Shown piece after piece: positions 8,545 through 17,251 of a DNA stretch of 19,366 nt (position 1 is the stretch's first letter; the number at the start of each line of letters is the position of its first letter). The position numbers and the translations under genes were made by a program. The stretch is from assembly GCF_014287585.1 (NCBI RefSeq), contig NZ_JACOOJ010000056.1, positions 1 to 19,366 of the forward strand, written 5' to 3'. Under the pieces are notes generated by a model. The model worked only from the letters and a program-made list of their open reading frames with translations, ran no database searches and was not told the DNA's origin. This stretch comes from Parabacteroides hominis. Lineage in GTDB: Bacteria > Bacteroidota > Bacteroidia > Bacteroidales > Tannerellaceae.

Positions 8545-8650
8545 TGAAGACGGTCGTCGTTGCCGTGAGGTCCATGATAGTCAGTAATGACGACCGTCTT
8601 CATGGCGACGAAGTCCCTCATCAGAGCGATGAAGACCGTCTTCACGGCAA
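8545..8650. repeat. Degenerate ~21-bp repeat array with a 13-bp inverted repeat
   Basis: Five related units of 21-22 bp begin at 8545, 8566, 8588, 8609 and 8630. They share starts such as TGAAGAC or TGACGAC and ends such as TGCCG or TGGCG. Two units are inverted relative to one another: GAAGACGGTCGTC (8546-8558) and GACGACCGTCTTC (8589-8601) are exact reverse complements 30 bp apart. The last unit contains its own palindrome, GAAGAC-C-GTCTTC (8631-8643). A minus-strand frame across it (ATG at 8720, stop at 8490, 76 residues) reads with a rough seven-residue periodicity (IAVKTVF, IALMRDF, VAMKTVV), but coding is doubtful. It is too irregular and spacer-free for a CRISPR array. Function unknown; it resembles a repetitive extragenic element. 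Confidence 0.55.
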
Positions 8651-8814
8651 TAAACCGGCAAATAAATAAAAAAAGCCGTTTTTTACCCTCTAAGAAGAGA
8701 CTTCCGAATAGTGTCACCATGAAGGTGTCCAAATGTAAAATAATCTTTTATTTACAATAAGGGATGGATAATATACTAATTGAAGAATGTAATATAGTGA
8801 TTGACACTCTTGTT

Positions 8815-9681
8815 TAAGAAGCTGTTTTGAAATGAGTCAAAAATAATGCTACACAACGACCAAATTATCGAATATCAGCAGGTTAATCGGATATTATTCA
8901 TAACTTTATAATTAATAATCAACTAAAGTTATGACATCTTACTCAACTAACCTTACTGATAAACAGTGGCAAGTTATCGAAAAAATAATCAATGCACAAA
9001 AAAGATCAAGAAAACATTCTCTCAGAGAGATAATGGACGCTATCCTCTACATTAATAAAACAGGCTGTCAATAAAGGATGCTTCCAAGGGAATTCAGCCC
9101 TTGGCAAACCGTTTATTATTACTTCCGCTAATGAAAATAAAGGGAGTGATCGAAGATATCATGGACACTCTTCATTCTCTTGCCCGCCAACTTGTTAGTC
9201 GGGAGGAAAGTCCCAGTATAGGTATTATCGATTCCAGTAGCGTTAAGACCTCTCATTATGCCGATCCTTCATGTAAGGGAATTGATGAAAACAAGAAGGT
9301 TAAAGGCAGGAAGGAACATATTGTGGTTGACACACTTGGACTTCCTCTTGCTGTAGCTGTCCAAGAGACCAACCTCCACGATAGCAAGGGGGCTTCAAGA
9401 TACTTGCCGATAGAGATTACCAAGGACCGCTTGGGGATTGGGTGGCTGATAAATTCGGTTGGGTGGTTGAAGTCGTGCTCAGATCAGACGAGTGTCCAAC
9501 CAAATTCTCTGTCTTGCCTAAAAGATGAATTGTAGAAAGATTTTTCTCTTGGCTGGAGAATTTCAGCAAGTTGACCATCGATTATGAATATCTTGTGGAG
9601 AATGCTGAATCAATGGTACAACTGGCTTTCATACAGATCATGCTTAACAAATATATTGAATGATTTCAAAACAGCTTCTAA
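8815..9681 (+). mobile_element. Decayed IS5-family insertion sequence with TAA target duplication
   Basis: The ends are a 16-bp perfect inverted repeat: GAAGCTGTTTTGAAAT at 8818-8833 and its complement at 9663-9678. Both are flanked by TAA (8815-8817 and 9679-9681), the TNA-type duplication used by some IS5-family subgroups. The element is 861 bp between the outer ends and carries one transposase gene on the plus strand, now a pseudogene. It sits between the repeat region and the AT-rich lipoprotein/C13 module. Confidence 0.85.
8931..9663 (+). pseudogene. Broken IS5-family transposase
   Basis: Relic of a DDE transposase. The first 47 codons read normally (MTSYSTNLTDKQWQVIEKII...). A TAA at 9072-9074 then replaces the Trp codon expected after Cys-Gln, and TAA (9129), TGA (9132) and TAA (9138) follow close together. 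A one-base loss near 9140 moves the frame. The middle part carries IIDSSSVKT, with the first catalytic Asp at 9230, up to HDSKGAS. Another frame change, with a probable internal deletion near 9390, precedes KILADRDYQG (second Asp at 9409). A final TGA at 9526, again in a Trp position (KR-W-IVERFF), interrupts before the catalytic Glu at 9535; the reading ends with LNKYIE and a stop at 9661. All three DDE residues remain in pieces, but no functional protein can be made. Confidence 0.88.
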
Positions 9682-9914
9682 GATTAAGTTGTTAATAATA
9701 GCTAAACAATTAAAAAATACAGAAGAAAAAATCACAGAAAAATTCTTTTATAAATAAGTATTCTTAACTTTAGACGAAAAACCTAATAAATATAATTTAT
9801 AATCATTGTCATAAAAAACGACGGTTTAAGTAAGGAGGGTAAAATAGCCGTGCAGATATTGGCATTCCAGAGTTGATATAAAATTTATTAATCTTTTTAT
9901 AAATAATAAGCAAT
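9682..9914. other. AT-rich gap between the IS relic and the lipoprotein gene
   Basis: No gene called. It must contain the promoter of the lipoprotein gene; TAACTTTA at 9765-9772 is a near match to the -7 consensus but lies far upstream. A 22-codon open stretch ending at the TGA before 9880 (reading NDGLSKEGKIAVQILAFQS at its end) looks protein-like. It has no start codon and may be the tail of a lost gene. Confidence 0.3.
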
Positions 9915-10379
9915 ATGAAAAGAATATATCTATTTGCAGGAGCTATCCTTACTGGGATGCTTTCTTTTTCTTGTCAGAATGATGAAAATTACGCAGATAA
10001 ACCTTTACTGCAAAATTTATCCTATACGGAATGCGCTAAAGGACTTAAATCTGTGTTTGATAACGAATATGCCGAATGTTCATTTATCGATGCTCATACC
10101 ATGCATGTCACCCTTTACAACGCAAATATAAATTGTGGCGTTACTAATATTAAGGGCATAGCTAACTTAGATGAAAATAACGTTATATCAATCACATTAC
10201 AAACAACAGGCGAGTCTGCAAATTGTATCTGTGATCGAAATATAAGTTTTGACATCAACAAATTAACAACTGGGGTAGAGTATACGATTCAGATAAAAGA
10301 ATTATCTATCTCGTTCAAGGTCTCGTTTAAAGAAGATATGGGGATTACAAAAGTTAATAATATCATCAATGAAAATTAG
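9915..10379 (+). CDS. Putative lipoprotein of unknown function
   Basis: A 154-residue predicted lipoprotein. The N-terminus has a short basic start, a hydrophobic core and the lipobox-like LSFSC, with Cys20 as the lipid attachment site and the acidic/polar stretch QNDENYAD after it. The mature part contains several further cysteines, including CIC in the ANCICDRNISF segment, followed by FDINKLTTGVEYTIQI, which looks like a beta-sandwich strand pattern. I do not recognise the family. Only three nucleotides separate its stop from the ATG of the following C13-like pseudogene, so they form one transcription unit. A role as partner or inhibitor of that peptidase is a guess from position only. AT-rich. 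Confidence 0.7.
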   Translation: MKRIYLFAGAILTGMLSFSCQNDENYADKPLLQNLSYTECAKGLKSVFDNEYAECSFIDAHTMHVTLYNANINCGVTNIKGIANLDENNVISITLQTTGESANCICDRNISFDINKLTTGVEYTIQIKELSISFKVSFKEDMGITKVNNIINEN

Positions 10380-10381
10380 TT

Positions 10382-11092
10382 ATGAAAACAAACATTATTT
10401 TAACCATATTATATTTGGGCTTTTGTTGTCATATAACAAATGCTCAAATAACAAAACATGAGGCTTTCAATATATTAGAAAACAAGGTTATTACCAAATC
10501 ACTTGATAGTCTTGAAATATTTGTGACTAAAACATTATTGCCTAAAAACATGAGGTGACAAGTTATAACAATACAATATTGAAAAACCACTGAAGATTCG
10601 TGGATGTTTTTCATAGATGAGCAACCTTTTGAGAATTGGTCTCATCAATGTAAATATGTATTCATTAACTCCAGTGAGAATTTTAAAGTTGTAGAAGCAA
10701 CAATGTTTCCTACATATCCTAAAATGGAAGATTTGGAAATGATTAATAGCCCAAGTGCTCTTTATAAAAAATCTGAGCCTCTCATACCATATGAAACATC
10801 ATTATCTTTACAGGACGAGATACAACCACGCTATATTGCCAATAAATATGCAATTATAATAAGTGGAGGTGTTAATTCTAACAATAATCATGAACGCTAT
10901 TGGAATGACTGTTCTTCTATTTACACAACACTCGTGAAAAAATACTACTATTCTGCTTCAAACATTTATGTCCTTATGGCAGATGGAACTGATCCAGGAG
11001 CTGATTTGAAAAAAACAGATGGAACATTTATATCTTCTCCTTTGGATCTGGACGGAAATGGTACTAATGAAAGCAAATTCACTATTTCATAA
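10382..11092 (+). pseudogene. Truncated and interrupted C13/caspase-like peptidase gene
   Basis: The first 58 codons (signal peptide with core IILTILYLGFCC, then ITNAQITKHEAFNILENK) stop at a TGA at 10556-10558. A second TGA follows in the same frame at 10580-10582, after which the frame is open again to 11092 (from WMFFIDEQPFENWSH onward). Between the stops, the +2 frame reads VTSYNNTILKNH, which looks like real protein, so two compensating frameshifts are the likeliest cause. The C-terminal part (YAIIISGGV, then NHERYWNDCSSIY, then NIYVLMADGTDP and SPLDLDGNG) resembles the start of the C13/legumain-like caspase-fold domain of Bacteroidales secreted proteins. The protein ends before the His-Gly and Cys catalytic segments of that fold, so any peptidase activity is lost. 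The family call is from remembered motif patterns. It is immediately followed by a strong terminator. Confidence 0.7.
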
Positions 11093-11103
11093 TATTTAAA
11101 TTT

Positions 11104-11148
11104 GAATACGGGCGACTTATATAATGAAAGTTGCTCGTATTCTTTTTT
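11104..11148 (+). terminator. Strong intrinsic terminator after the lipoprotein / C13-like unit
   Basis: A 15-bp stem, GAATACGGGCGACTT (11104-11118) with AAGTTGCTCGTATTC (11128-11142), containing two G-U pairs in RNA and a 9-nt loop, followed by TTTTTT (11143-11148). The T-run is on the plus strand only. It begins 12 nt after the pseudogene stop. Confidence 0.85.
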
Positions 11149-11217
11149 AATCTCATCTTTATTTAAGTAGCATCTAAATTTCATATAGTAATATTTTTAT
11201 AAAACCTTCCAAACCAA

Positions 11218-13485
11218 CTAATGCCCGAATCTTGAAGTATCGACGTTTTTGATTGCTTTCTTCTTATAACCACCGAAGCGGTAGCTGAGATGGAGAGTGA
11301 ACGCGCGTGAATAGAAATCGTTGTTCATGTCCAGGTATTGCCCTTTGAAGCGGACCTTCAGATTGGGCATGCCGGAGTTAAGAATATCACTACAACGGGC
11401 GGACAGGCTTATTCTATCGTTGGCAAAATTCCATTTCAGTCCGGCTGTGAGGTTATAGATCGCTTCAATGTCAAAAGTTCCCTGGATCATTGGAGTCTGT
11501 ACACTCCCCATCAGTTCGAAAGCCACGAACTTATTCACTTTAAAGGTGTTGTCCAGTGTACCGCTGAACATCCATTTCTTCCGGTTGAAAGGGATATCGA
11601 AGAAATCGTCACAACGCTGGCGAACCTGCATACCGACCAAAGTCAAACGTGAATCCAACCAACTTCCGGCTTTAAAAGGCAATATGATGTTTGCTCCCCA
11701 CATCTGCATATAGTTCCAGTTCGTATTTTTATAGATCAAAGCCAACCGGTCGGTCGACTGATAGCCTGCCTGCACGAAATAATCGGAAGAGTGCATAAGG
11801 AACAGGCCGAAGATATATTTCTGCTTCCAGATATAATTGCCGTTCAGGTTATAGGTGGTCGAAGGTTTCAACCCCGGCGTTCCCCACAATTCGGTATATC
11901 CGTTCAGGTGGCTGACGGAAGACTGCATATCCCAATAGCCCGGATAGGTCTTATCCGTCGATAATGAGAGCTGAAACACGTGTTTGGGAGATTTGACATA
12001 CGTCAGCGATGCTTGCGGATAGACCGCCCATTTTCGATAACTGCCGATGGTATAATATTCTCCTGTAGCAGAGACAGAAACCGACGTACCGGTCGCATAG
12101 TTTTTACTTAGGGAGACATAAAGATTGGCAGTATGTTCGCGAAGCCGGGAATCCGTATTTTCGGTCGGGATATCGCCTGTGACCTTATCATAGGTTTGGA
12201 AATCACGGTCTTTCGCAAACCGATAGGACACACCGTAACCCAAATCCCACTCTTTAGCCAAAGAACGCTTCCGGTCGGCATAAATAGAATACCGGTCTAT
12301 CTTTTGACCGCCGATTATAGAGAAACTGCTTTGGCCACCATCCGCATAGTCCGCAAGCAAAGTCTGATTATTATCGGACGTATAATGCGTATAATCCCCG
12401 CCGACATCGAATCCGGATCCGGAATGATATTGCAAAGTAACGTTGTGCATACGGCTTTCGACATATTTATCGACATTGCTTGTCTGGAAATTGCCGGAGG
12501 TCAGGCTGTTACTATGTTGGTCAGGAGTAAAACTGCCCGTGTAGGCGATGTTGAGATTATCCTTATCATTCAAGTTATACTCGAATGCTGTTCTGAGATT
12601 GTGGTTCCAATATTTCCTGCGCAATTGCTCGTTCTGCCTGATATCGTATATTTCATCTTTCAATGTGTGACGGGAATAAAGATCTATATATTCCATCTTT
12701 TTTTCATTATCGGCTCCATACATGACATCAAAAGCCATCTTAGGCGTCGATAAGCGGAAATTGCCGTTCGTCCCGCCGCTATTGAAATATTGGTTTGTAT
12801 AATCGGCATTGATTTCTCCCTGGAAAGAATAATCATTCGAACGTTTCAGGACGACATTGATCACAGCTCCCCTTACGTGATATTCGGGAGGCGCACTGTA
12901 TATGACTTCCGCTTTTTCCACCCGATCCAACGGAGTATTGCGCAAAAGTGTCTCAAGTTGTCCGGCATCCATCGTGGTCGGTTTTCCATTCAAAATAACG
13001 GTCAGGCTTCCCGTGCCGGCCAAAGCAAGTTCGCCTTTACTCTCCTTTACACCGGGGAGCTTAGTCAGAGCCTCGTAGGCATTGTTCACCACTCCGTCGC
13101 CGGCAAGAACGGACAGATCATATCCCAATCGCCCCTCTTCCACCTTCACAAAAGGACGCTCCGCTTTTACCACGACCTCATCCAAAGCATAATCCTGCGG
13201 ATCAAGTCGAATGACACCGGCATCTCTGCCCTTCCCTGTGATTTCTTTTGTCTTGTATAAGAGATGTTGCACGATCAAACGGTATTCCTCCGGCTGGCTA
13301 TCCAGCACAAAAGTTCCGTCCGTATTTGAAATAGAGGCGTTTATATAAGTAGAATCTATTGCCTGCAAAACGATGGTTGCACCGTCTACCGGTTGGTTTT
13401 TATTATCCGTAACCTTTCCTGTGATATCCTGTGCCTGCAAGGAAACAGCATAGAATAATAGTAAAAAACCGATTCCGACTTTCAT
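11218..13485 (-). CDS. Outer-membrane beta-barrel receptor-like protein with carboxypeptidase-regulatory and plug domains
   Basis: A 755-residue predicted outer-membrane protein of the TonB-dependent-receptor-like OMP beta-barrel family common in Bacteroidetes. Order seen: signal peptide (1-18, ending SLQAQ), a carboxypeptidase-regulatory-like domain (about 20-100, beginning ITGKVTDNKNQPVDGATI), a short linker with DEVVVKAERP, a plug-like domain (about 125-215, containing YEALTKLPGV and GAVINVVLKR), then a barrel of alternating aromatic strands to the C-terminus. It ends LSYRFGGYKKK...VDTSRFGH, the typical end of this family. It is shorter than SusC proteins, and no SusD partner is adjacent, so a polysaccharide-utilisation role is not supported. 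It is divergent from the rhamnosidase gene. The substrate is unknown. Confidence 0.88.
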   Translation of the reverse strand: MKVGIGFLLLFYAVSLQAQDITGKVTDNKNQPVDGATIVLQAIDSTYINASISNTDGTFVLDSQPEEYRLIVQHLLYKTKEITGKGRDAGVIRLDPQDYALDEVVVKAERPFVKVEEGRLGYDLSVLAGDGVVNNAYEALTKLPGVKESKGELALAGTGSLTVILNGKPTTMDAGQLETLLRNTPLDRVEKAEVIYSAPPEYHVRGAVINVVLKRSNDYSFQGEINADYTNQYFNSGGTNGNFRLSTPKMAFDVMYGADNEKKMEYIDLYSRHTLKDEIYDIRQNEQLRRKYWNHNLRTAFEYNLNDKDNLNIAYTGSFTPDQHSNSLTSGNFQTSNVDKYVESRMHNVTLQYHSGSGFDVGGDYTHYTSDNNQTLLADYADGGQSSFSIIGGQKIDRYSIYADRKRSLAKEWDLGYGVSYRFAKDRDFQTYDKVTGDIPTENTDSRLREHTANLYVSLSKNYATGTSVSVSATGEYYTIGSYRKWAVYPQASLTYVKSPKHVFQLSLSTDKTYPGYWDMQSSVSHLNGYTELWGTPGLKPSTTYNLNGNYIWKQKYIFGLFLMHSSDYFVQAGYQSTDRLALIYKNTNWNYMQMWGANIILPFKAGSWLDSRLTLVGMQVRQRCDDFFDIPFNRKKWMFSGTLDNTFKVNKFVAFELMGSVQTPMIQGTFDIEAIYNLTAGLKWNFANDRISLSARCSDILNSGMPNLKVRFKGQYLDMNNDFYSRAFTLHLSYRFGGYKKKAIKNVDTSRFGH

Positions 13486-13742
13486 ATAATATATAGTTTG
13501 TATTAATTTCCACTCTCCCTAAACAAGGGTTATTCATCACTCACCGGACATAATCAGCTGTCCATCATTTTCTAATACGCCGTAAACATACAAAATTAAT
13601 AGAGGAGATTAAAACAATAAAAACAAAAAACCACTGTCATTTTGCTAAAAAATATAATCAAATAGATGAGTAAGAGCCCAAAGAGAAGTTCTATATTTGT
13701 ACACAAATCATCTTTCTTTGTTTAACAGATTAATCTATCGCC
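13486..13742. promoter_or_regulatory. Divergent promoter region between receptor and rhamnosidase genes
   Basis: Plus strand: TATATTTG at 13692-13699 matches the Bacteroidetes -7 element TAnnTTTG exactly; transcription would start near 13706, giving a leader of about 37 nt before the rhamnosidase ATG. No good TTTG box is seen at the normal spacing. Minus strand: TAATTTTG at 13598-13591 is an exact -7 match for the receptor gene, again without a clear -33 box. A small palindrome, CCCT-AAACA-AGGG (13517-13529), and GGACA/TGTCC arms near 13551-13562 could be operator sites, but this is speculative. Confidence 0.45.
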
Positions 13743-16421
13743 ATGAAAATACTTTGGATTTTACTAATCAGCTTGCTCTCCTTTTACGGTATGGCGGAAA
13801 GCAGCATGCATATATACGACCTGCAATGCGAATATCAAACCGCCCCTTTAGGCATCGACACGGAAACGCCGCGTTTCTGTTGGAAACTGTCCGACAATGC
13901 ACAAATCCGCGGGCAAAGGCAAACTGCCTACCGGCTATTGATAGCCAGCAGCCCCGCCTTGCTCGACCAGGATAAAGGTGATATATGGGACAGCGGAACA
14001 ATCTCCTCCGATCAATCCACCCTTATCGCCTATAAAGGCAAAAAGCTCGTTTCCGATCAAACTTATTATTGGAAAGTCCGGGCATTCGACAAAGACAACA
14101 AAGCGACCGGTTGGAGCCCGACCGCCAGTTTCTCAACCGGCCTGTTTTCATCCTCCGACTGGAAAAGCCTATGGATAAAGCATCCCGAAGCACCCGCCGA
14201 ACAACACATCTGGTTCCGGAAAAGTTTCTCGCTGGCACAACCGGCGGAGAAAGCATTATTTCACATTGCCTCGATGGGATATCACGAACTGTACGTCAAT
14301 GGAAAGAAAGCGGATGACCGTGTTTTAGCTCCCGCCCTCACACGGCTGGACAAACGGGTATTATATGTCACTTATGATATTACCCGGCTTCTGGAAAACG
14401 GTTCGAACACGATTGCGATCTGGTTCGGCCCCGGCTGGGCACGCTACAATTATTTTTCCGGCAGCATTCATCCGGCCCTGCGGGCACAGACCGATATCCG
14501 GACAAAAGACGGGAACCTTCTCTCCATTCGTACGGACAACAGTTGGAAATGCAGTACCAGCAATAGCCGGAACACCGGCAAATATCAATATTCCGATATG
14601 GGAGGCGAATGTGTTGACGGCCGGAAATACGAGACTGATTGGAACAGACCTGCTTTTGACGACAGCCAATGGCAAACGGCTGAAGAGACATCCCTGAATG
14701 TCACCCTGTCCGCCCAGATGATGGAACCAAGCCGCATCATCGAAACACTCCCGGCACAAAAGATAATCGACACGATTCCCGGAATTTATAAAGTCGATAT
14801 GGGAAAAAATTTTACCGGATGGCTGGATATAAAGATGAACGGGATGGCTGCCGGCGATACCGTAGTGATCAAGGTTGCCGATGATCCGGAAACCTTGCAG
14901 GATTTCGGCCAGCGCAACCTATACATCTGCCGGGGAGAACCGGGCGAATTTTTCCGCAACCGTTTCAATTTTATCGCCGGGCGCTATATCAATATCGAAG
15001 GCTTGAAACAAAAGCCTCACACATCGGATATCAAAGGATATGTAATTGCAACCGACTTGAAACGAAATGGATATTTCAACTGCTCCGACGATTTGTTCAA
15101 CCGGATATATGAAACAGATTTATGGACATATCGCATGTGCACGACCGAAGGTTACACCTCCGACTGCCCGCACCGCGAAAGGCTGGGATACGGGGAAGTC
15201 GCTTTCGCTACAGCGTGGGGGATCGCTCTTCCCAACTACCGTTCAGCCGCCTATCTGGCCAAACATGTACGCGACTGGACAGATGTACAGGAATGGACCG
15301 GCTGGATACATCATACGGCCCCGCAAATAAACGAACATTATGGCGGACCGATGTGGAGCAGTGCCGGATTGAATATCAGTTGGGAATATTACCTGACATA
15401 CGGAGATAAACGGATTCTGGAAACAGTTTATAGTTCAGCCAAACAATGGCTCGAATATCTGTATCAGCACAGTGCATGGGGATTGCTCGAAGCCTATGCC
15501 GGAGGTGGTAAATTCCTGGGAGACTGGGCGGCTCCCAAACAAAGGAAGGAGTTCGGGGGGACACCGGAGTCGTTCTTCTTTAACAACTGTGTCTACGCCA
15601 TGAACCTGGAAACCGTCGCACAAATCGCAGACCGGTTGGAAAAACCCGAAGAAGCAGTTCTCTACCGAAAAAGGCTGACCGCACTGAAAAAAAAGATACA
15701 GTCCCAATTTTTCGACAAAGAAACCGGCTTATATATGGAAGGGAATCAAGTACAAACAGCCTTCCCTCTGTGGAGAAAAATTACTCCTGACAGTCTCTAC
15801 ACAACCGTACTTTCCCATTTCGAAGAGGAATTCATCCGCAACCATCCGTACTTGGATATGGGAAGTTCCGGCCTTCCGGTCTTGCTGAAATTCCTGACCG
15901 AAGAACATACATATAACGAAACGATGGCACAGCGCCTTTCCGATACGAACGAGCCCAGCTACGGTTATTTCCTGAAACGGGGCGAAACGACCTGGCCGGA
16001 ATACTGGAATGTCGATGTGCCGAGCCGCATTCATACTTGTTATACGGGAATAGCTTCCTGGTTCATCAAATGCGTAGGCGGCATCCGTCCCGATCCGGCT
16101 CATCCGGGATACAAACAGTTCATTATCAAGCCGTCACCCGTCGACTGCCTGAAATTTGCCCGGACAGAAACCGAATCTCTTTACGGCACGATCAAAAGCG
16201 AATGGATCAAAAAAGACAATCTGCTAAAATTGGATATATCGATTCCGGTCAATGCACAAGCAACCGTTTATCTTCCTTCAAAAGGGAGTACCCTGATCCG
16301 GGAAAACGGCAAGCCTTTGGCGAGTTCCGAAGGCATTACAATCTTGGAGGAAACAGGAAAAGAATGCATTGTAAAAGTCGAATCAGGGCATTATTCCTTC
16401 ACGATGAAAAAAAATAACTAA
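13743..16421 (+). CDS. Alpha-L-rhamnosidase (GH78 family)
   Basis: A 892-residue exported glycoside hydrolase that removes terminal alpha-L-rhamnose from plant glycans, flavonoid glycosides or bacterial polysaccharides by the inverting mechanism. Residues 1-20 form a signal peptide. Order: N-terminal Ig-like domain (YQTAPLGIDTETPRFCWKL start), jelly-roll carbohydrate-binding-type domains to about 440, an (alpha/alpha)6 catalytic domain (about 450-800), and a C-terminal beta domain. Catalytic signature DCPHRERLGYGE: Asp474, Glu479 and, where many members have Asp in a GD pair, Glu485. The second acid motif is TTWPEYW with Glu753, the likely general base. The closing segment GGIRPDPAHPGYKQFIIKP is typical of GH78. 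No susC/susD pair is adjacent. It leads a tandem with yaaA (33 nt gap). Exact linkage specificity cannot be read from sequence. Confidence 0.93.
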   Translation: MKILWILLISLLSFYGMAESSMHIYDLQCEYQTAPLGIDTETPRFCWKLSDNAQIRGQRQTAYRLLIASSPALLDQDKGDIWDSGTISSDQSTLIAYKGKKLVSDQTYYWKVRAFDKDNKATGWSPTASFSTGLFSSSDWKSLWIKHPEAPAEQHIWFRKSFSLAQPAEKALFHIASMGYHELYVNGKKADDRVLAPALTRLDKRVLYVTYDITRLLENGSNTIAIWFGPGWARYNYFSGSIHPALRAQTDIRTKDGNLLSIRTDNSWKCSTSNSRNTGKYQYSDMGGECVDGRKYETDWNRPAFDDSQWQTAEETSLNVTLSAQMMEPSRIIETLPAQKIIDTIPGIYKVDMGKNFTGWLDIKMNGMAAGDTVVIKVADDPETLQDFGQRNLYICRGEPGEFFRNRFNFIAGRYINIEGLKQKPHTSDIKGYVIATDLKRNGYFNCSDDLFNRIYETDLWTYRMCTTEGYTSDCPHRERLGYGEVAFATAWGIALPNYRSAAYLAKHVRDWTDVQEWTGWIHHTAPQINEHYGGPMWSSAGLNISWEYYLTYGDKRILETVYSSAKQWLEYLYQHSAWGLLEAYAGGGKFLGDWAAPKQRKEFGGTPESFFFNNCVYAMNLETVAQIADRLEKPEEAVLYRKRLTALKKKIQSQFFDKETGLYMEGNQVQTAFPLWRKITPDSLYTTVLSHFEEEFIRNHPYLDMGSSGLPVLLKFLTEEHTYNETMAQRLSDTNEPSYGYFLKRGETTWPEYWNVDVPSRIHTCYTGIASWFIKCVGGIRPDPAHPGYKQFIIKPSPVDCLKFARTETESLYGTIKSEWIKKDNLLKLDISIPVNAQATVYLPSKGSTLIRENGKPLASSEGITILEETGKECIVKVESGHYSFTMKKNN

Positions 16422-16454
16422 TTTTACCGACAGAAACCAAAGATATTCACAAGT

Positions 16455-17219
16455 ATGCATATTATCTTATCTCCGGCCAAGACGATGGCAGGAACATCCA
16501 AAATAAAAGCTCCTGCCGGTACGACGCCCCGGTTCAACCGGGAAGCGATCGAAATTGCATTGCACATGGCTCAATATCCCGCCGAAGAATTAGGCAGGAT
16601 GCTAAAGCTAAGCCCTAAGCTGATGCTGGAAAGTTACAACCGTTTTCAGAATTTCCATTCTGCGGAAGAGAAACCACTACAGGCCTTGTTGGCATATACG
16701 GGTGTCGTATTCAAGAACATCGATCCTAAAGATTTTACAGAGGAGGACTTCCGCTTTGCCCAGGATCACCTGCGTTTCGTTTCCATTTGTTATGGCCTTC
16801 TTCGCCCGTTGGATCTGATCAAACCTTACCGGATGGAATATGATGTAAAACTGCCAGAATTAGGAGAAGGGAATATGTATGCTTACTGGCGTACCCGACA
16901 AACTGAACCGCTTATTGAAGAAGTGAAAGCCGACGATAACCTGCTGGTCAACTTAGGCAGCATGGACCTGCAGCCATCATTCGACTGGAAAAAGATAGAA
17001 CAATCCGTCCGTGTAATAACACCGGATTTTAAAGTCTGGAAAAACGGTAAAGCCGAAACAATCGTAATCTACGCCAAGATGGCGCGTGGACAAATGACCC
17101 GTTACATCATCAAAAACCGGATTACCGATCCGGAAGCCTTAAAAGGTTTTACCTGGGAAGGATTCCGGTACAGGGAAGACATCTCCTCCGAAAACAACTG
17201 GGTTTTCTTGCAAGACTGA
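16455..17219 (+). CDS. yaaA: Peroxide stress protein YaaA (DUF328/UPF0246)
   Basis: A 254-residue cytoplasmic protein of the YaaA family. In Escherichia coli this family limits intracellular free iron during hydrogen peroxide stress and so protects DNA from Fenton damage; the structural family has a DNA-binding-like fold. Signature segments are intact: ILSPAKTM at the N-terminus, YGLLRPLDLIKPYRMEYDVK in the middle, and YAKMARGQMTRYIIKNRI near the C-terminus. Length is normal. It starts 33 nt after the rhamnosidase stop with no terminator between, so it is likely read from the upstream promoter, though a functional link between the two is not apparent. Confidence 0.95.
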   Translation: MHIILSPAKTMAGTSKIKAPAGTTPRFNREAIEIALHMAQYPAEELGRMLKLSPKLMLESYNRFQNFHSAEEKPLQALLAYTGVVFKNIDPKDFTEEDFRFAQDHLRFVSICYGLLRPLDLIKPYRMEYDVKLPELGEGNMYAYWRTRQTEPLIEEVKADDNLLVNLGSMDLQPSFDWKKIEQSVRVITPDFKVWKNGKAETIVIYAKMARGQMTRYIIKNRITDPEALKGFTWEGFRYREDISSENNWVFLQD

Positions 17220-17251
17220 TAATAAACCACTGATATGCCCGTTAATAAAAC

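Noticed and set aside
8545..8650. CRISPR array
   Set aside because: Units are degenerate, adjacent without unique spacers, partly inverted, and no cas gene is nearby.
8490..8732. Minus-strand 80-codon frame across the repeat region
   Set aside because: The first codon is TTG, the body is mostly the degenerate DNA repeat, and no ribosome-binding context or known family is visible. It is described under the repeat instead.
9101..9535. 144-codon frame as an intact gene
   Set aside because: It is the middle piece of the IS5 transposase, starting at a TTG after upstream stops and ending out of frame; treated as part of the pseudogene.
10556..10582. Selenocysteine or stop-codon recoding at the two TGA codons
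   Set aside because: No selenocysteine-insertion-like hairpin was recognised directly after the TGAs, and the alternative frame between them reads as plausible protein, so frameshifts explain the stops better.
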